Source: Cunninghamella blakesleeana (Eukaryota > Mucoromycota > Mucoromycetes > Mucorales > Cunninghamellaceae). From it: DNA of 64,000 nucleotides. The stretch is from NCBI GenBank assembly GCA_017871115.1, contig JAFCIZ010000003.1, positions 931,001-995,000 of the forward strand, given 5' to 3'. Below are positions 50,031 through 61,100 of the stretch, in pieces (position 1 is the first letter of the stretch; every line of letters starts with the position of its first letter). The notes under the pieces are model-generated. The model was given only the letters and a program-made list of their open reading frames with translations, was not told where the DNA came from and did not search any database. The position numbers were made by a program, and so were the translations under genes.

Positions 50031-51710
50031 CAGTGGCTTCCAGAAGTGTTCGAATGTTTTCGTTTTTTTTATAAAATCAATTGTATCAATAAAACTTATT
50101 ATTTAACCATGCATGATTTATACATCAATCGAAAGCCCTATTGATTGGCTTTCATATGAATATATTTATATGCATTTCCATATTTGGGTTGCGGAGTAAA
50201 TGGTGTTTGAAAATTATTGGCACATTCGAACAGTTGTGTTGCGATGCCAAAAAAATACCACAACTTGTAATAAAACAATAATAGAGTATAAAATAACCTA
50301 TAAAATGTTAGAATAAACCTGTTTCGCACTTTCTTAGTTCAAATCTATAGCTAATATTCTATTTTTTATATATTTTTTATATCAATATTGTCCATTTTTT
50401 AGTGATCTGTTATCAACATGCGTCCTATTCAAAATTCCATTAAGAACCAAGTCATTAACCTTCTCAAACAAGGTAAATCTATGCGTCAAGTAGCAAAGGA
50501 TGTTGGTGTAAGTTGTACAACTGTCCACAAGTACTCTGCAGGTCTTGAACGGGAGATTCCTATGGCTGTTGGTGGTGCTGTATCCAAGCTCACTGGTAGA
50601 GACAAGTCCTTTTGTGTGCATCAAGTGACCAAAGGAGGTAAAAGTAATGCTACTGAGGTGCAGAAGGCATTAAAGCAACATTTGGAAATCGATATAAGTG
50701 CTCAAACAGTCCGTAGAGCACTTAAAGAAAAAGGATTAGGGTCCTTTGTCAAGCCAAAGAAACCTCTCCTCAGTGCCAAGAATGTTAAAGCTCGTTTAGC
50801 TTGGGCAAAAGCACACAAAGATTGGACTTTAGATGACTGGAGTCGTGCCATTTGGTCAGACGAAACCAAAATTAATCGTTTTGGATCGGATGGACGCCGC
50901 TATGCTTGGAAAAGGGCCGAGGAAAAGCTTCAACCTAAACATGTCAAGCAAACAGTCAAACATGGTGGTGGAAACATAATGGTTTGGGGATGCATTTCGT
51001 ACGATGGCCCGGGTTACATGACTAAAATTGATACAGTTTTAGATAAGGAACTCTACCAAGCTATTTTGGAGCATGAATTAGTGCATACATTTGACTGGTA
51101 TGGCATGGATCAAAGCAAAATGGTCTTTCAACAAGATAACGATCCAAAACACACAGCCAAAACAGTCAAAGAATACTTGGAAAACCAGCCTTTTTCGGTA
51201 ATGGAATGGCCTGCACAGTCGCCTGACTTGAATCCCATTGAGAATATATGGGCTTTGGTGAAAAACAGGCTCTTTAGCAACTATACTACACCACCAAAAG
51301 GGATGTTAGACTTGTGGGACCGTACTCAGGAAGTATGGAATACAATCACGGCTGAAGATTGTAAAAAAGTGATAGAAACAATGCCTAAACGTTGTAATGA
51401 TGTAATAAAAGCAAAGGGCTATTGGATTGATTATTAAATAAAGACTTTTTATACCATTTATATTGTGTTTTAATTATATTTTTAATTTTTTTGGTATCGC
51501 AACACAACTGTTCGAATGTGCCAATAATTTTCAAACACCATTTACTCCGCAACCCAAATATGGAAATGCATATAAATATATTCATATGAAAGCCAATCAA
51601 TAGGGCTTTCGATTGATGTATAAATCATGCATGGTTAAATAATAAGTTTTATTGATACAATTGATTTTATAAAAAAAACGAAAACATTCGAACACTTCTG
51701 GAAGCCACTG
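50031..51710 (+). mobile_element. Tc1/mariner element D2 (intact, 1680 bp)
   Basis: Inserted in D1 in the opposite orientation, with TA duplications (50029-50030, 51711-51712). The inverted repeats are about 220 bp. The outer motif AAGTGTTCGAATG and the inner inverted motif AACTGTTCGAATG occur at both ends. Confidence 0.95.
50418..51437 (+). CDS. Tc1/mariner transposase, family D (DD34E)
   Basis: An intact 339-residue frame. The first helix-turn-helix is at about 19-42 (SMRQVAKDVGVSCTTVHKYS) and a second DNA-binding region reaches to about 110. Catalytic residues are D148 (WSDETKINRFGSDG), D240 (QQDNDPKH) and E275 (SPDLNPIENIW), spacing DD34E; the glycine box is KHGGGNIMVWGC. It ends KGYWIDY. 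The protein is the same as that of D3 at 56790, so the family is recent and probably active. Confidence 0.95.
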   Translation: MRPIQNSIKNQVINLLKQGKSMRQVAKDVGVSCTTVHKYSAGLEREIPMAVGGAVSKLTGRDKSFCVHQVTKGGKSNATEVQKALKQHLEIDISAQTVRRALKEKGLGSFVKPKKPLLSAKNVKARLAWAKAHKDWTLDDWSRAIWSDETKINRFGSDGRRYAWKRAEEKLQPKHVKQTVKHGGGNIMVWGCISYDGPGYMTKIDTVLDKELYQAILEHELVHTFDWYGMDQSKMVFQQDNDPKHTAKTVKEYLENQPFSVMEWPAQSPDLNPIENIWALVKNRLFSNYTTPPKGMLDLWDRTQEVWNTITAEDCKKVIETMPKRCNDVIKAKGYWIDY

Positions 51711-52945
51711 TATTTCCACCACCATGTTTGACTGTTTGCTTGACATGTTTAGGTTGAAGCTTTTCCTCGGCTCTTTTCCAAGCATAGCGGCGTCCATCCG
51801 ATCCAAAACGATTAATTTTGGTTTCGTCTGACCAAATGACACGACTCCAGTCATCTAAAGTCTAATCTTTGTGTGCTTTTGCCCAAGCTAAACGAGCTTT
51901 AACATTTTTGGCACTGAGGAGAGGTTTCTTTGGCTTGACAAAGGACCCTAATCCTTTTTCTTTAAGTGCTCTACGGACTGTTTGAGCACTTATATCGATT
52001 TCCAAATGTTCCTTTAATGCCTTCTGCACCTCAGTAGCATTACTTTTACCTCCTTTGGTCACTTGATGTACACAAAAGGACTTGTCTCTACCAGTGAGCT
52101 TGGATACAGCACCACCAACAGCCATAGGAATCTCCCGTTCAAGACCTGCAGAGTACTTGTGGACAGTTGTACAACTTACACCAACATCCTTTGCTACTTG
52201 ACGCATAGATTTACCTTGTTTGAGAAGGTTAATGACTTGGTTCTTAATGGAATTTTGAATAGGACGCATGTTGATAACAGATCACTAAAAAATGGACAAT
52301 ATTGATATAAAAAATATATAAAAAATAGAATATTAGCTATAGATTTGAACTAAGAAAGTGCGAAACAGGTTTATTCTAACATTTTATAGGTTATTTTATA
52401 CTCTATTATTGTTTTATTACAAGTTGTGGTATTTTTTTGGCATCGCAACACAACTGTTCGAATGTGCCAATAATTTTCAAACACCATTTACTCCGCAACC
52501 CAAATATGGAAATGCATATAAATATATTCATATGAAAGCCAATCAATAGGGCTTTCGATTGATGTATAAATCATGCATGGTTAAATAATAAGTTTTATTG
52601 ATACAATTGATTTTATAAAAAAAACGAAAACATTCGAACACTTCTGGAAGCCACTGTATACATTTCACCATTTAACATTTTACATTTCAAATGTATTAAA
52701 TGAATGTTTAGATTTTTATGTCTCTCCCAACACAAGAGTCGTTGAGCTATCTCTTTATTGACAAAAAGGTTTGTTTTAAGTAAGTTAATATATAAGTTTG
52801 TAGATATTGAATGAATAATAATACTTTTTTTTTTTTTTTTTTTAAAGATGGCTATTAGAAAATGGTTTTTTCAATCAAAACCCTCCTTTAACTTGTGACA
52901 GTGGTTCTGAAATGCGCCTTCATTTTTTTAATGATAAAGGTCCTA

Positions 52946-54604
52946 CAGTAGGCAGCAAAATTGTTCACATGTTTTTGATTTTTATGAAAAATTGATTTTT
53001 TATAAAAATACTATTAATTGATGATAGCTGCTTCTTATATTGTTAGAAAGCCCTGTTTAATGTGTATCTCTCTCTATATGTTACACTTTTGTATCACTTG
53101 TAGTTTGGCAGTAATAGGAGTTTAAAAACTGTCGCATCACTTGAACAATTTTGCTGCCGATTAAAAAAAATGCTTTATTTATAAAAATATGTAAAAAATA
53201 TATAATAAACTAGTATTTGGTCCATAGCCCTTTGTTTTTAATAACTTCTTGGCAACGTTTAGGCATGGTTTCGATACATTTCATGCACTCTTCTTTAGTA
53301 ATACTATACCAAGTTTCCGAGATCCTTTCCCAGAGGTCGTTCATGCCAGCTGGAGGAGATTCATAGTTTTTAAATAGTTTTCTTTCTAGTATAGCCCACA
53401 TATTTTCAATTGGATTCAAATCTGGTGATTGAGGAGGCCATTTCATCACCTTAAATGGTTGTTCAGCAAGCCATTCTGTCACTATTTTTGATGTATGCTT
53501 TGGATCATTGTCATGCATAAATTCAATTTTGTTTAAATCCATATTGTAATCGTCAACTGTATTGATTAAATCATCTTGTAAAGTAGAAAGATATATTTCT
53601 TTATTCATATGAGACGTTACATCGACGATATACCCGACACCTTCCCATGTAATGCAGCTCCATACCATAATACTTCCACCACCACCTTTTACCGTTTCTC
53701 TTACATGACGTTTTTGAAGACTTTCGTGTGGTCTTTTCCACGCATACAGTTTTCCATCTGAGCCAAACCGATTTATTTTTGTTTCATCTGACCAAATAAT
53801 TCGTTTCCAGTCATCAATAGTCCACTCCTTATGATCCTGTGCCCATTCTAATCGTAACTTACGATTTTTTTCAGATACCTGCGGTTTTTTTGGTTTAACA
53901 AACGCTTTTAACCCTGATTTTTTTAAGCTGCGGCGGATAGTATCAACACTAACATTGATACTCAAGTCTGATTTTAATGAATTCATGACCTGGACAGCAT
54001 TATCGTTTCCATTTTTAGTGATAGAACGCACATTATACTGATGTTCACGGCTAGTAAGTAAGGATGGCCGACCAGGATTATTAATTTTTTCAAAATTTAA
54101 CATTGTTGAACGTGTTTTTTGAACTCTTCCTATACTAACCTTTGTTAATTTAGCTACTTGGCGAACAGACAGACCTTTACCAAGGTGCATAATTACAATA
54201 CGATCCATTTCATTGCTAATTGGCTTCATGGTGACAAAAATCTAAAATTTTATAGTATTATTTTGTAAAAAATAAATAAATATACAAAGTAAACAAAAGG
54301 GAAAAGTTATTTTTTTAAAAAAAATTAAAAATAAAAGGTTTTCAATGGCATTTACAAGCCTCTTGTGACTAATTTTTATTTTTTAGAACTCGGCAGCAAA
54401 ATTGTTCAAGTGATGCGACAGTTTTTAAACTCCTATTACTGCCAAACTACAAGTGATACAAAAGTGTAACATATAGAGAGAGATACACATTAAACAGGGC
54501 TTTCTAACAATATAAGAAGCAGCTATCATCAATTAATAGTATTTTTATAAAAAATCAATTTTTCATAAAAATCAAAAACATGTGAACAATTTTGCTGCCT
54601 ACTG
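52946..54604 (-). mobile_element. Tc1/mariner element family F (intact, 1659 bp)
   Basis: Inserted at TA (52944-52945, 54605-54606) in the Merlin gene. Ends start CAGTAGGCAGCAAAATTGTT; the inverted repeats are about 220 bp. Near their inner ends each has an inverted copy of the end motif, CGGCAGCAAAATTGTTCAAG. Confidence 0.95.
53210..54229 (-). CDS. Tc1/mariner transposase, family F (DD34E)
   Basis: An intact 339-residue frame on the minus strand. The N-terminal helix-turn-helix is GLSVRQVAKLTKVSIGRVQK. Catalytic motifs are WSDETKINRFGSDG, FMHDNDPKHTSK and PPQSPDLNPIENMWAIL; the glycine box is KGGGGSIMVWSC. It is distantly similar to the D transposase and shares its overall domain order. With both ends present, this element looks complete and potentially mobile. 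Confidence 0.95.
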   Translation of the reverse strand: MKPISNEMDRIVIMHLGKGLSVRQVAKLTKVSIGRVQKTRSTMLNFEKINNPGRPSLLTSREHQYNVRSITKNGNDNAVQVMNSLKSDLSINVSVDTIRRSLKKSGLKAFVKPKKPQVSEKNRKLRLEWAQDHKEWTIDDWKRIIWSDETKINRFGSDGKLYAWKRPHESLQKRHVRETVKGGGGSIMVWSCITWEGVGYIVDVTSHMNKEIYLSTLQDDLINTVDDYNMDLNKIEFMHDNDPKHTSKIVTEWLAEQPFKVMKWPPQSPDLNPIENMWAILERKLFKNYESPPAGMNDLWERISETWYSITKEECMKCIETMPKRCQEVIKNKGLWTKY

Positions 54605-55252
54605 TATGTGGCAATGTAAAGAGCGTCTTGAAAAATGTGATTGCAATAATCGTAAGAGCCGACAAAGGAAATCTATTAAGTCTGGTTCATTATTTTTTGG
54701 TCACCATTTTCCTATCAATAAGATTATGATGTTTATTTATATGTTTCTTCACCGTTTTCCATTGACTGGTTATGAAACGTGGTTTGGTATGTCAAGAAAA
54801 ACTGTTGGTAAACTTATTAAGGATATCTACAAAGTGTTGGAAACTGATATGGAGATTAATAGTATTCAAATTGGTAATTAAAAAAAGGGAAAATTAGTGT
54901 ATTGTAATTTTATATTAAAATATTTTTACTTTATTATTTCATTTTTTAATAATAGGAGGTCCTGGTATTATCGTTGAATTAGATGAAAGCAAGTTTGGTA
55001 AGAGAAAGTATCATCGCGGGCATCGTGTTGAAGGTGTTTGGGTCTTTGGAGGTGTTGAAAGAACAGAAGAAAGAAAATGTTTTTTAATTACGGTGGAAAA
55101 TAGAACTACTGAAACTTTAGGTGAATTGATTCGTCAACATGTACTTCCTGGTTCCATTATTTATACAGATTGTTGGGCATCTTATAGTCAAATTAGACAA
55201 CTTCCAGGTTTTAATTATGTACATTATACTATTAATCATTCCTTGTATTTTG

Positions 55253-55854
55253 GGTTGATGTGGAGTTTAGGGACCCACAGTGTTATCTTAGAATTCTAAT
55301 ATCTTTTTCAATATTTATTTTATATTGTATATTCTATAATATTTTATTATCTACGTTTTTTTGTCTATCTAATGTTGTTAAAATCGTTTGATTTTTTTTT
55401 TTTTTTTTTTTTTATTATTATTATTATTGCTGTCATTTCTTTAATTTTAGTAAATTCCTAAATATGGTAATATGTTTACTATATATTTAAAATGAGTATA
55501 TCTCTTCTGATATTGCATATTTTCTTTCTTTTTTTTTCATATATGTATATTATAAGGTCATTAAATTAAGTATGTATTTTAATATTAAAATAATCTTTAA
55601 TAAATTAATATATTTTTTAAAAAAAAAAGTAAAGTGATTAACTTCATTTGGTATAATATTAGTCTATATTATTTTCAATATTTTTTATTTTTTTTATTTT
55701 ATTAATAATTTAACAATCTATAAAATGTATACTTATATTAATATAAAATACATATTATATATTCGAAAATTTTATTATGAAATGTGATATTAAGCAAAAT
55801 ATAAGCAAAAATAATTTAAACTATGAATAGAGATATTTTTAATTTTTAGTTTTA
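55253..55854 (+). repeat. Repeat X, copy 3, left part
   Basis: Matches 47515-48109. It starts GGTTGATGTGG after the TTTTG of the truncated Merlin gene and ends at the TTTA (55851-55854) that is the left target duplication of the Ty3-like element. Its right part resumes at 63205. Confidence 0.92.
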
Positions 55855-56402
55855 TGTCGGTAATAATAACAGTAATAATAATAATAACAATAATAGCAAT
55901 AACAATAATAAAATCAATAATAACAAAGAAAAAGAAAATAGCTTTGAAGAAAAAGAAAGGAAACAAAAACGAAAATTTAAACCCAACACTGGAAAATCAA
56001 AATAAATCCTCTTACAATCGGGATTTAAAAAAATATACATTTTTATTTATTTTTATTTTTATTTTTATTTTTTCTTTTTCCTTTTTCTTCACTTTTCCTT
56101 TTGTATAACTTATTCTTTTTTTTTAAACCTTTCCTTAATTTTATTAAATCCTTTTCGCTTTTATGATTTTTATAGAATAGTATTATAAATGTTAATAATA
56201 ATCAAAGTAGTACTAGATCCTCTAAAAAATATAAATACGACGATTGTTTTAATAAAATAAAAAAAACAACTCTTTTTGATATAAGATTTATATTAATTAC
56301 TTTTGTTATTTTATCAGAAGAATAGTTATAACAAATAGTGTATTGTCTGAGTGACGCGTTTATTAAAGAAATACGGATATTCATAGAATAATTATAAAAA
56401 TA

Positions 56403-58082
56403 CAGTGGCTTCCAGAAGTGTTCGAATGTTTTCGTTTTTTTTATAAAATCAATTGTATCAATAAAACTTATTATTTAACCATGCATGATTTATACATCAA
56501 TCGAAAGCCCTATTGATTGGCTTTCATATGAATATATTTATATGCATTTCCATATTTGGGTTGCGGAGTAAATGGTGTTTGAAAATTATTGGCACATTCG
56601 AACAGTTGTGTTGCGATGCCAAAAAAATACCACAACTTGTAATAAAACAATAATAGAGTATAAAATAACCTATAAAATGTTAGAATAAACCTGTTTCGCA
56701 CTTTCTTAGTTCAAATCTATAGCTAATATTCTATTTTTTATATATTTTTTATATCAATATTGTCCATTTTTTAGTGATCTGTTATCAACATGCGTCCTAT
56801 TCAAAATTCCATTAAGAACCAAGTCATTAACCTTCTCAAACAAGGTAAATCTATGCGTCAAGTAGCAAAGGATGTTGGTGTAAGTTGTACAACTGTCCAC
56901 AAGTACTCTGCAGGTCTTGAACGGGAGATTCCTATGGCTGTTGGTGGTGCTGTATCCAAGCTCACTGGTAGAGACAAGTCCTTTTGTGTGCATCAAGTGA
57001 CCAAAGGAGGTAAAAGTAATGCTACTGAGGTGCAGAAGGCATTAAAGCAACATTTGGAAATCGATATAAGTGCTCAAACAGTCCGTAGAGCACTTAAAGA
57101 AAAAGGATTAGGGTCCTTTGTCAAGCCAAAGAAACCTCTCCTCAGTGCCAAGAATGTTAAAGCTCGTTTAGCTTGGGCAAAAGCACACAAAGATTGGACT
57201 TTAGATGACTGGAGTCGTGCCATTTGGTCAGACGAAACCAAAATTAATCGTTTTGGATCGGATGGACGCCGCTATGCTTGGAAAAGGGCCGAGGAAAAGC
57301 TTCAACCTAAACATGTCAAGCAAACAGTCAAACATGGTGGTGGAAACATAATGGTTTGGGGATGCATTTCGTACGATGGCCCGGGTTACATGACTAAAAT
57401 TGATACAGTTTTAGATAAGGAACTCTACCAAGCTATTTTGGAGCATGAATTAGTGCATACATTTGACTGGTATGGCATGGATCAAAGCAAAATGGTCTTT
57501 CAACAAGATAACGATCCAAAACACACAGCCAAAACAGTCAAAGAATACTTGGAAAACCAGCCTTTTTCGGTAATGGAATGGCCTGCACAGTCGCCTGACT
57601 TGAATCCCATTGAGAATATATGGGCTTTGGTGAAAAACAGGCTCTTTAGCAACTATACTACACCACCAAAAGGGATGTTAGACTTGTGGGACCGTACTCA
57701 GGAAGTATGGAATACAATCACGGCTGAAGATTGTAAAAAAGTGATAGAAACAATGCCTAAACGTTGTAATGATGTAATAAAAGCAAAGGGCTATTGGATT
57801 GATTATTAAATAAAGACTTTTTATACCATTTATATTGTGTTTTAATTATATTTTTAATTTTTTTGGTATCGCAACACAACTGTTCGAATGTGCCAATAAT
57901 TTTCAAACACCATTTACTCCGCAACCCAAATATGGAAATGCATATAAATATATTCATATGAAAGCCAATCAATAGGGCTTTCGATTGATGTATAAATCAT
58001 GCATGGTTAAATAATAAGTTTTATTGATACAATTGATTTTATAAAAAAAACGAAAACATTCGAACACTTCTGGAAGCCACTG
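56403..58082 (+). mobile_element. Tc1/mariner element D3 (intact, 1680 bp)
   Basis: Flanked by TA (56401-56402, 58083-58084) and inserted in the 5' LTR. It has the same length and the same end motifs as D2, with the GTTCGAATG variant at all four sites. It is the youngest layer of this part of the nest. Confidence 0.95.
56790..57809 (+). CDS. Tc1/mariner transposase, family D (copy in D3)
   Basis: An intact 339-residue frame reading identical to the D2 transposase at 50418, with D148, D240 and E275 and the same recognition helix residues S32, C33, T34 and H37. Its location inside an LTR means transcripts of the retrotransposon would start or pass through it. Confidence 0.95.
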   Translation: MRPIQNSIKNQVINLLKQGKSMRQVAKDVGVSCTTVHKYSAGLEREIPMAVGGAVSKLTGRDKSFCVHQVTKGGKSNATEVQKALKQHLEIDISAQTVRRALKEKGLGSFVKPKKPLLSAKNVKARLAWAKAHKDWTLDDWSRAIWSDETKINRFGSDGRRYAWKRAEEKLQPKHVKQTVKHGGGNIMVWGCISYDGPGYMTKIDTVLDKELYQAILEHELVHTFDWYGMDQSKMVFQQDNDPKHTAKTVKEYLENQPFSVMEWPAQSPDLNPIENIWALVKNRLFSNYTTPPKGMLDLWDRTQEVWNTITAEDCKKVIETMPKRCNDVIKAKGYWIDY

Positions 58083-58122
58083 TAACTTCTACTAGAATTA
58101 TAATAAAATAATAAAACAACAT

Positions 58123-58134
58123 TGGTAGCTGAAC
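58123..58134 (+). other. Primer-binding site of the Ty3-like element
   Basis: TGGTAGCTGAAC, one base after the 5' LTR. The TGGTAGC start and the implied A1-U72 pair fit initiator methionine tRNA, the primer used by Ty3, but the host tRNA is not in this window to confirm it. Confidence 0.7.
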
Positions 58135-58135
58135 T

Positions 58136-61100
58136 ATGTCAGGATCCATCAATGAAGATAGTAGTATGGTAAGTAACCCCACAGAAGAAAACTTTGTCGC
58201 GGATATCAAGAACCTTCGAGTACCTCCACTACCCGAATATAATGGAGAAAGATCGGCAGTAGCTCTCGATAAATGGATTTTCAAAGTAGATAGGCATAAA
58301 ACTATATTCAACTGGAATGATATCCAGACGTATATGCTGGCCACTTTAACCCTCAAAGATTCAGCAGAAGTATGGTTATTAAGTTATGAAAAAGAATTAG
58401 CAACAAAAAATATTGTAGGAACTTGGACAATGTTAAAAAAAGACATTACGACTCAATTCAAACCAACCTTGTCTATTTTATCTGCCCGTGACCAACTGGC
58501 CCAATGCCAACAAATTACTTCAGTAGCCCAATATATAGACGAATTCACAAAAATCTGTTTAGAAATACCTGACTTATCTACAGCTGAAAGATTAGATAGA
58601 TTCGTTAGAGGTTTGAAACGCAATATTAATGAACATGTAGTCACACATAATCCCACTAATATTGAAGAAGCCAAATATCTTGCCTTGCTAAAAGATTCTG
58701 CTATTGGAGGTATCAATTCAAGACTTAAAGTAAATTCACAGCCAGCAATTAATGACAATAATATTGTCCCTATGGACCTTGATAATATTAATCTTCGAAG
58801 AAGAGGACCCGTGGATCAAAAGAAAACTTGTTACTATTGTAGAAAACCAGGGCACCTTAGAGCTAATTGTAGAATTAGACAACGTGAAATATGGAAACTC
58901 GTAGATAGTAGAAAAGAAAATAAGAATAATAATACCTATAATGAAAAAGCATACATGATGGCCTACAAAGATAAAAATAGTGATTATATAAGAAATAATG
59001 AAGAAAATCATTTTGTTAATCAAAGCGATGATGTTTTATATGAAATTTTGAATAAAGACGAATCTGAAAATTATCCCAATTATGTTATTGATGATGGTAG
59101 AAATACGATTAGGACTAACCATGAATATTTATATGTTATTAAAGATAAGAATGACTTAAAGTATTTAGAAAAACTAAATAATATAAGTACTGAATTACCA
59201 CTTTATATCGTTAAAAGTAAAGATCAAGAGTTAAAAGTACTAATAGACAGTGGCGCTAGTGCTTGTTATCTATCTCCAAGATGGAAAAAAGTTGTTAATA
59301 AATTAAATAAAATAGAAGAAAAAGAAGTGGAGACTGCCGATGGAAATATCACTACCATCAAACTACAAGCCGACATGAATATAAAGTTTGACAAGTGTAG
59401 TTATAAAATAAAACCATACATATTTAACACAAAATATGATTTAATTCTTGGAAGAAATTGGTTAACTATGGCGTCACCCACACCTAATTGGCAAAATGAT
59501 ACTTGGAAACTACAGCAAGACGGTAATATGGATATTATCCAACCTGCGAAATCCTGTATTAGATCACCTGAATGTTCTTATTTAATTTCATCCCAACAAA
59601 TAAAAAAATTAAATTCAAAGGAAAATCAATTATATTTATTACAAATGGAAGATATAACTAAAACTAGTAAAACAAAAACTATAACTACGGAACCTATATG
59701 GAAATCACTAATAAAAAAATATAAAGAAATATTTAAAGATTCCTTACCTGGATTACCTCCTGAACGTAAAGTAGAGCATATGATTAACACAGGAGAGGCA
59801 CAACCGGTTTACCGTCAACCATATAAGATGAGTCCGTTGGAACTAGACGAATTGAGGAAACAATTAGACGAGTTATTACAATTAGGTTTGATACAACCAA
59901 GTACGTCACCATGGGGAGCCCCAGTTTTATTTGTTAAAAAGAAAAATGGTACCTTACGTATGTGTATTGATTATCGTGCTGTAAATAAATTAACCATAAG
60001 AAATACACACCCCTTACCACGCATCGATGAATGTTTAGACAGATTAGGCGGGGCCAAATATTTCACAAGTTTAGATCTAAAGAGTGGATATCACCAGATA
60101 CGCATTAATAAAGAAGATATACCTAAAACAGCTTTTAATACACGTTATGGACAATACGAATTCAAAGTAATTCCGTTCGGATTAACCAATGCACCACCCA
60201 CTTTCCAACGAATGATGAATGAAATATTAGGACCTATTTTGGATAAATTTGCAATGGTATATCTAGATGACATTTTAATATTTAGTAAAAACTGGGAAGA
60301 ACACATCAAACATGTAGACCAAGTTCTAAAACTATTACAAAAAGCAAAGATGGTAGTCAATATGGAAAAATGTCAGTTTGGACTTCAAAAATTAACCTTT
60401 TTAGGATTTGACGTATCGCAAAAAGGAATCCTACCTAGTAACCAAAAAATAAAAGCCATAACAGAATGGCCGGTACCTACAAATGTACAACAAGTCAGAC
60501 AATTTATTGGGATGGCACAACAATATAGACGATTTATAAAAAACTTTGCTGGAATGGTTGCACCTATTACTGATTTAACACGAGGAGTAGGAGCCAAAAA
60601 GAGATCAATTGTTTGGAATAATAAGTGTCAACAGAGTTTTGAAAAAATAAAAAAAGCTTTAACAACAGCACCCGTATTAACACCACCAGATATGACTAGA
60701 CCATTTAGAATAGAAACTGATGCATCAGATATAGGAATAGGAGCTGTACTACTCCAACAAGATGATTACTTACGATGGCATCCAGTTGCTTTCGAATCAA
60801 AAAAATTAACACCCACCGAACAGAACTACCCAACACAAGAAAGAGAACTTCTAGCCATATTACACGCATTAAGAACGTGGCGCTGTCTTATTGAAGGAAA
60901 CAAATATACTGTATTTTCAGATCATTTACCGTTGAAATATTTAAAAACCCAAAAAGAACCAACAAAAAGATTAACGCGTTGGATGGCAGATTTAGAATTA
61001 TTTGCACCAGATATACAGTATAAACCAGGAAAGGAGAACCATGTGCCCGATGCTTTATCTAGACGAGATGGAAACGAATCCTCAATAATAAAAAAAGAAG

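Larger units (their letters stand above)
49568..52269 (-). pseudogene. D1 transposase, broken by a nonsense codon and by D2
   Basis: The parts 52269-51713 and 50030-49568 total 1020 nt, full length for the family. The codon for Trp136 (in HKDWTLDDW) is a TAG (51864-51862). The coding frame is then split by D2 within the KHGGGNIMVWGC glycine box. The insertion TA exists because of a synonymous C-to-T change in an Asn codon compared with D2 and C1. Confidence 0.92.
49295..52656 (-). mobile_element. Tc1/mariner element D1, interrupted by D2
   Basis: Ends CAGTGGCTTCCAGAAGTGTT with TA duplications (49293-49294, 52657-52658). With D2 and its TA removed (49295-50030 plus 51713-52656) it is exactly 1680 bp. 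It sits in the minisatellite next to the Merlin gene. Confidence 0.93.
52718..55252 (+). pseudogene. Merlin/ISXO2-like transposase, split by element F and cut by repeat X
   Basis: Coding parts in order: 52718-52779 (from ATG), a GT-AG intron, then 52848-52945. Element F with its TA then intervenes; coding resumes at 54607 and runs to about 54871. An intron follows (about 54872-54956, GT-AG) and the last part runs to about 55252. Taking out element F restores one frame. The first parts contain WLLENGFFNQNPPL and a degenerate zinc-ribbon region. The later parts carry the ISXO2-like core: ELDESKFGKRKYHRG (first Asp), VWVFGGVERTEERKCFLI and IIYTDCWASYSQ (second Asp). The third acidic residue would lie beyond HYTINHSLYFG, where repeat X begins, so the gene is truncated before the catalytic set is complete. 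Confidence 0.82.
55855..58121 (+). repeat. 5' LTR, interrupted by Tc1 element D3
   Basis: The LTR sequence is 55855-56402 and 58085-58121; D3 sits in the TA 37 bp before the LTR end. The first 151 bp equal the part of the 3' LTR that encodes the polyprotein tail. Confidence 0.95.

Noticed and set aside
49568..52269. Repeat-induced point mutation in D1
   Set aside because: Two G:C to A:T changes were seen, but also another type of change and far too few in total; copies in the nest are otherwise nearly identical.
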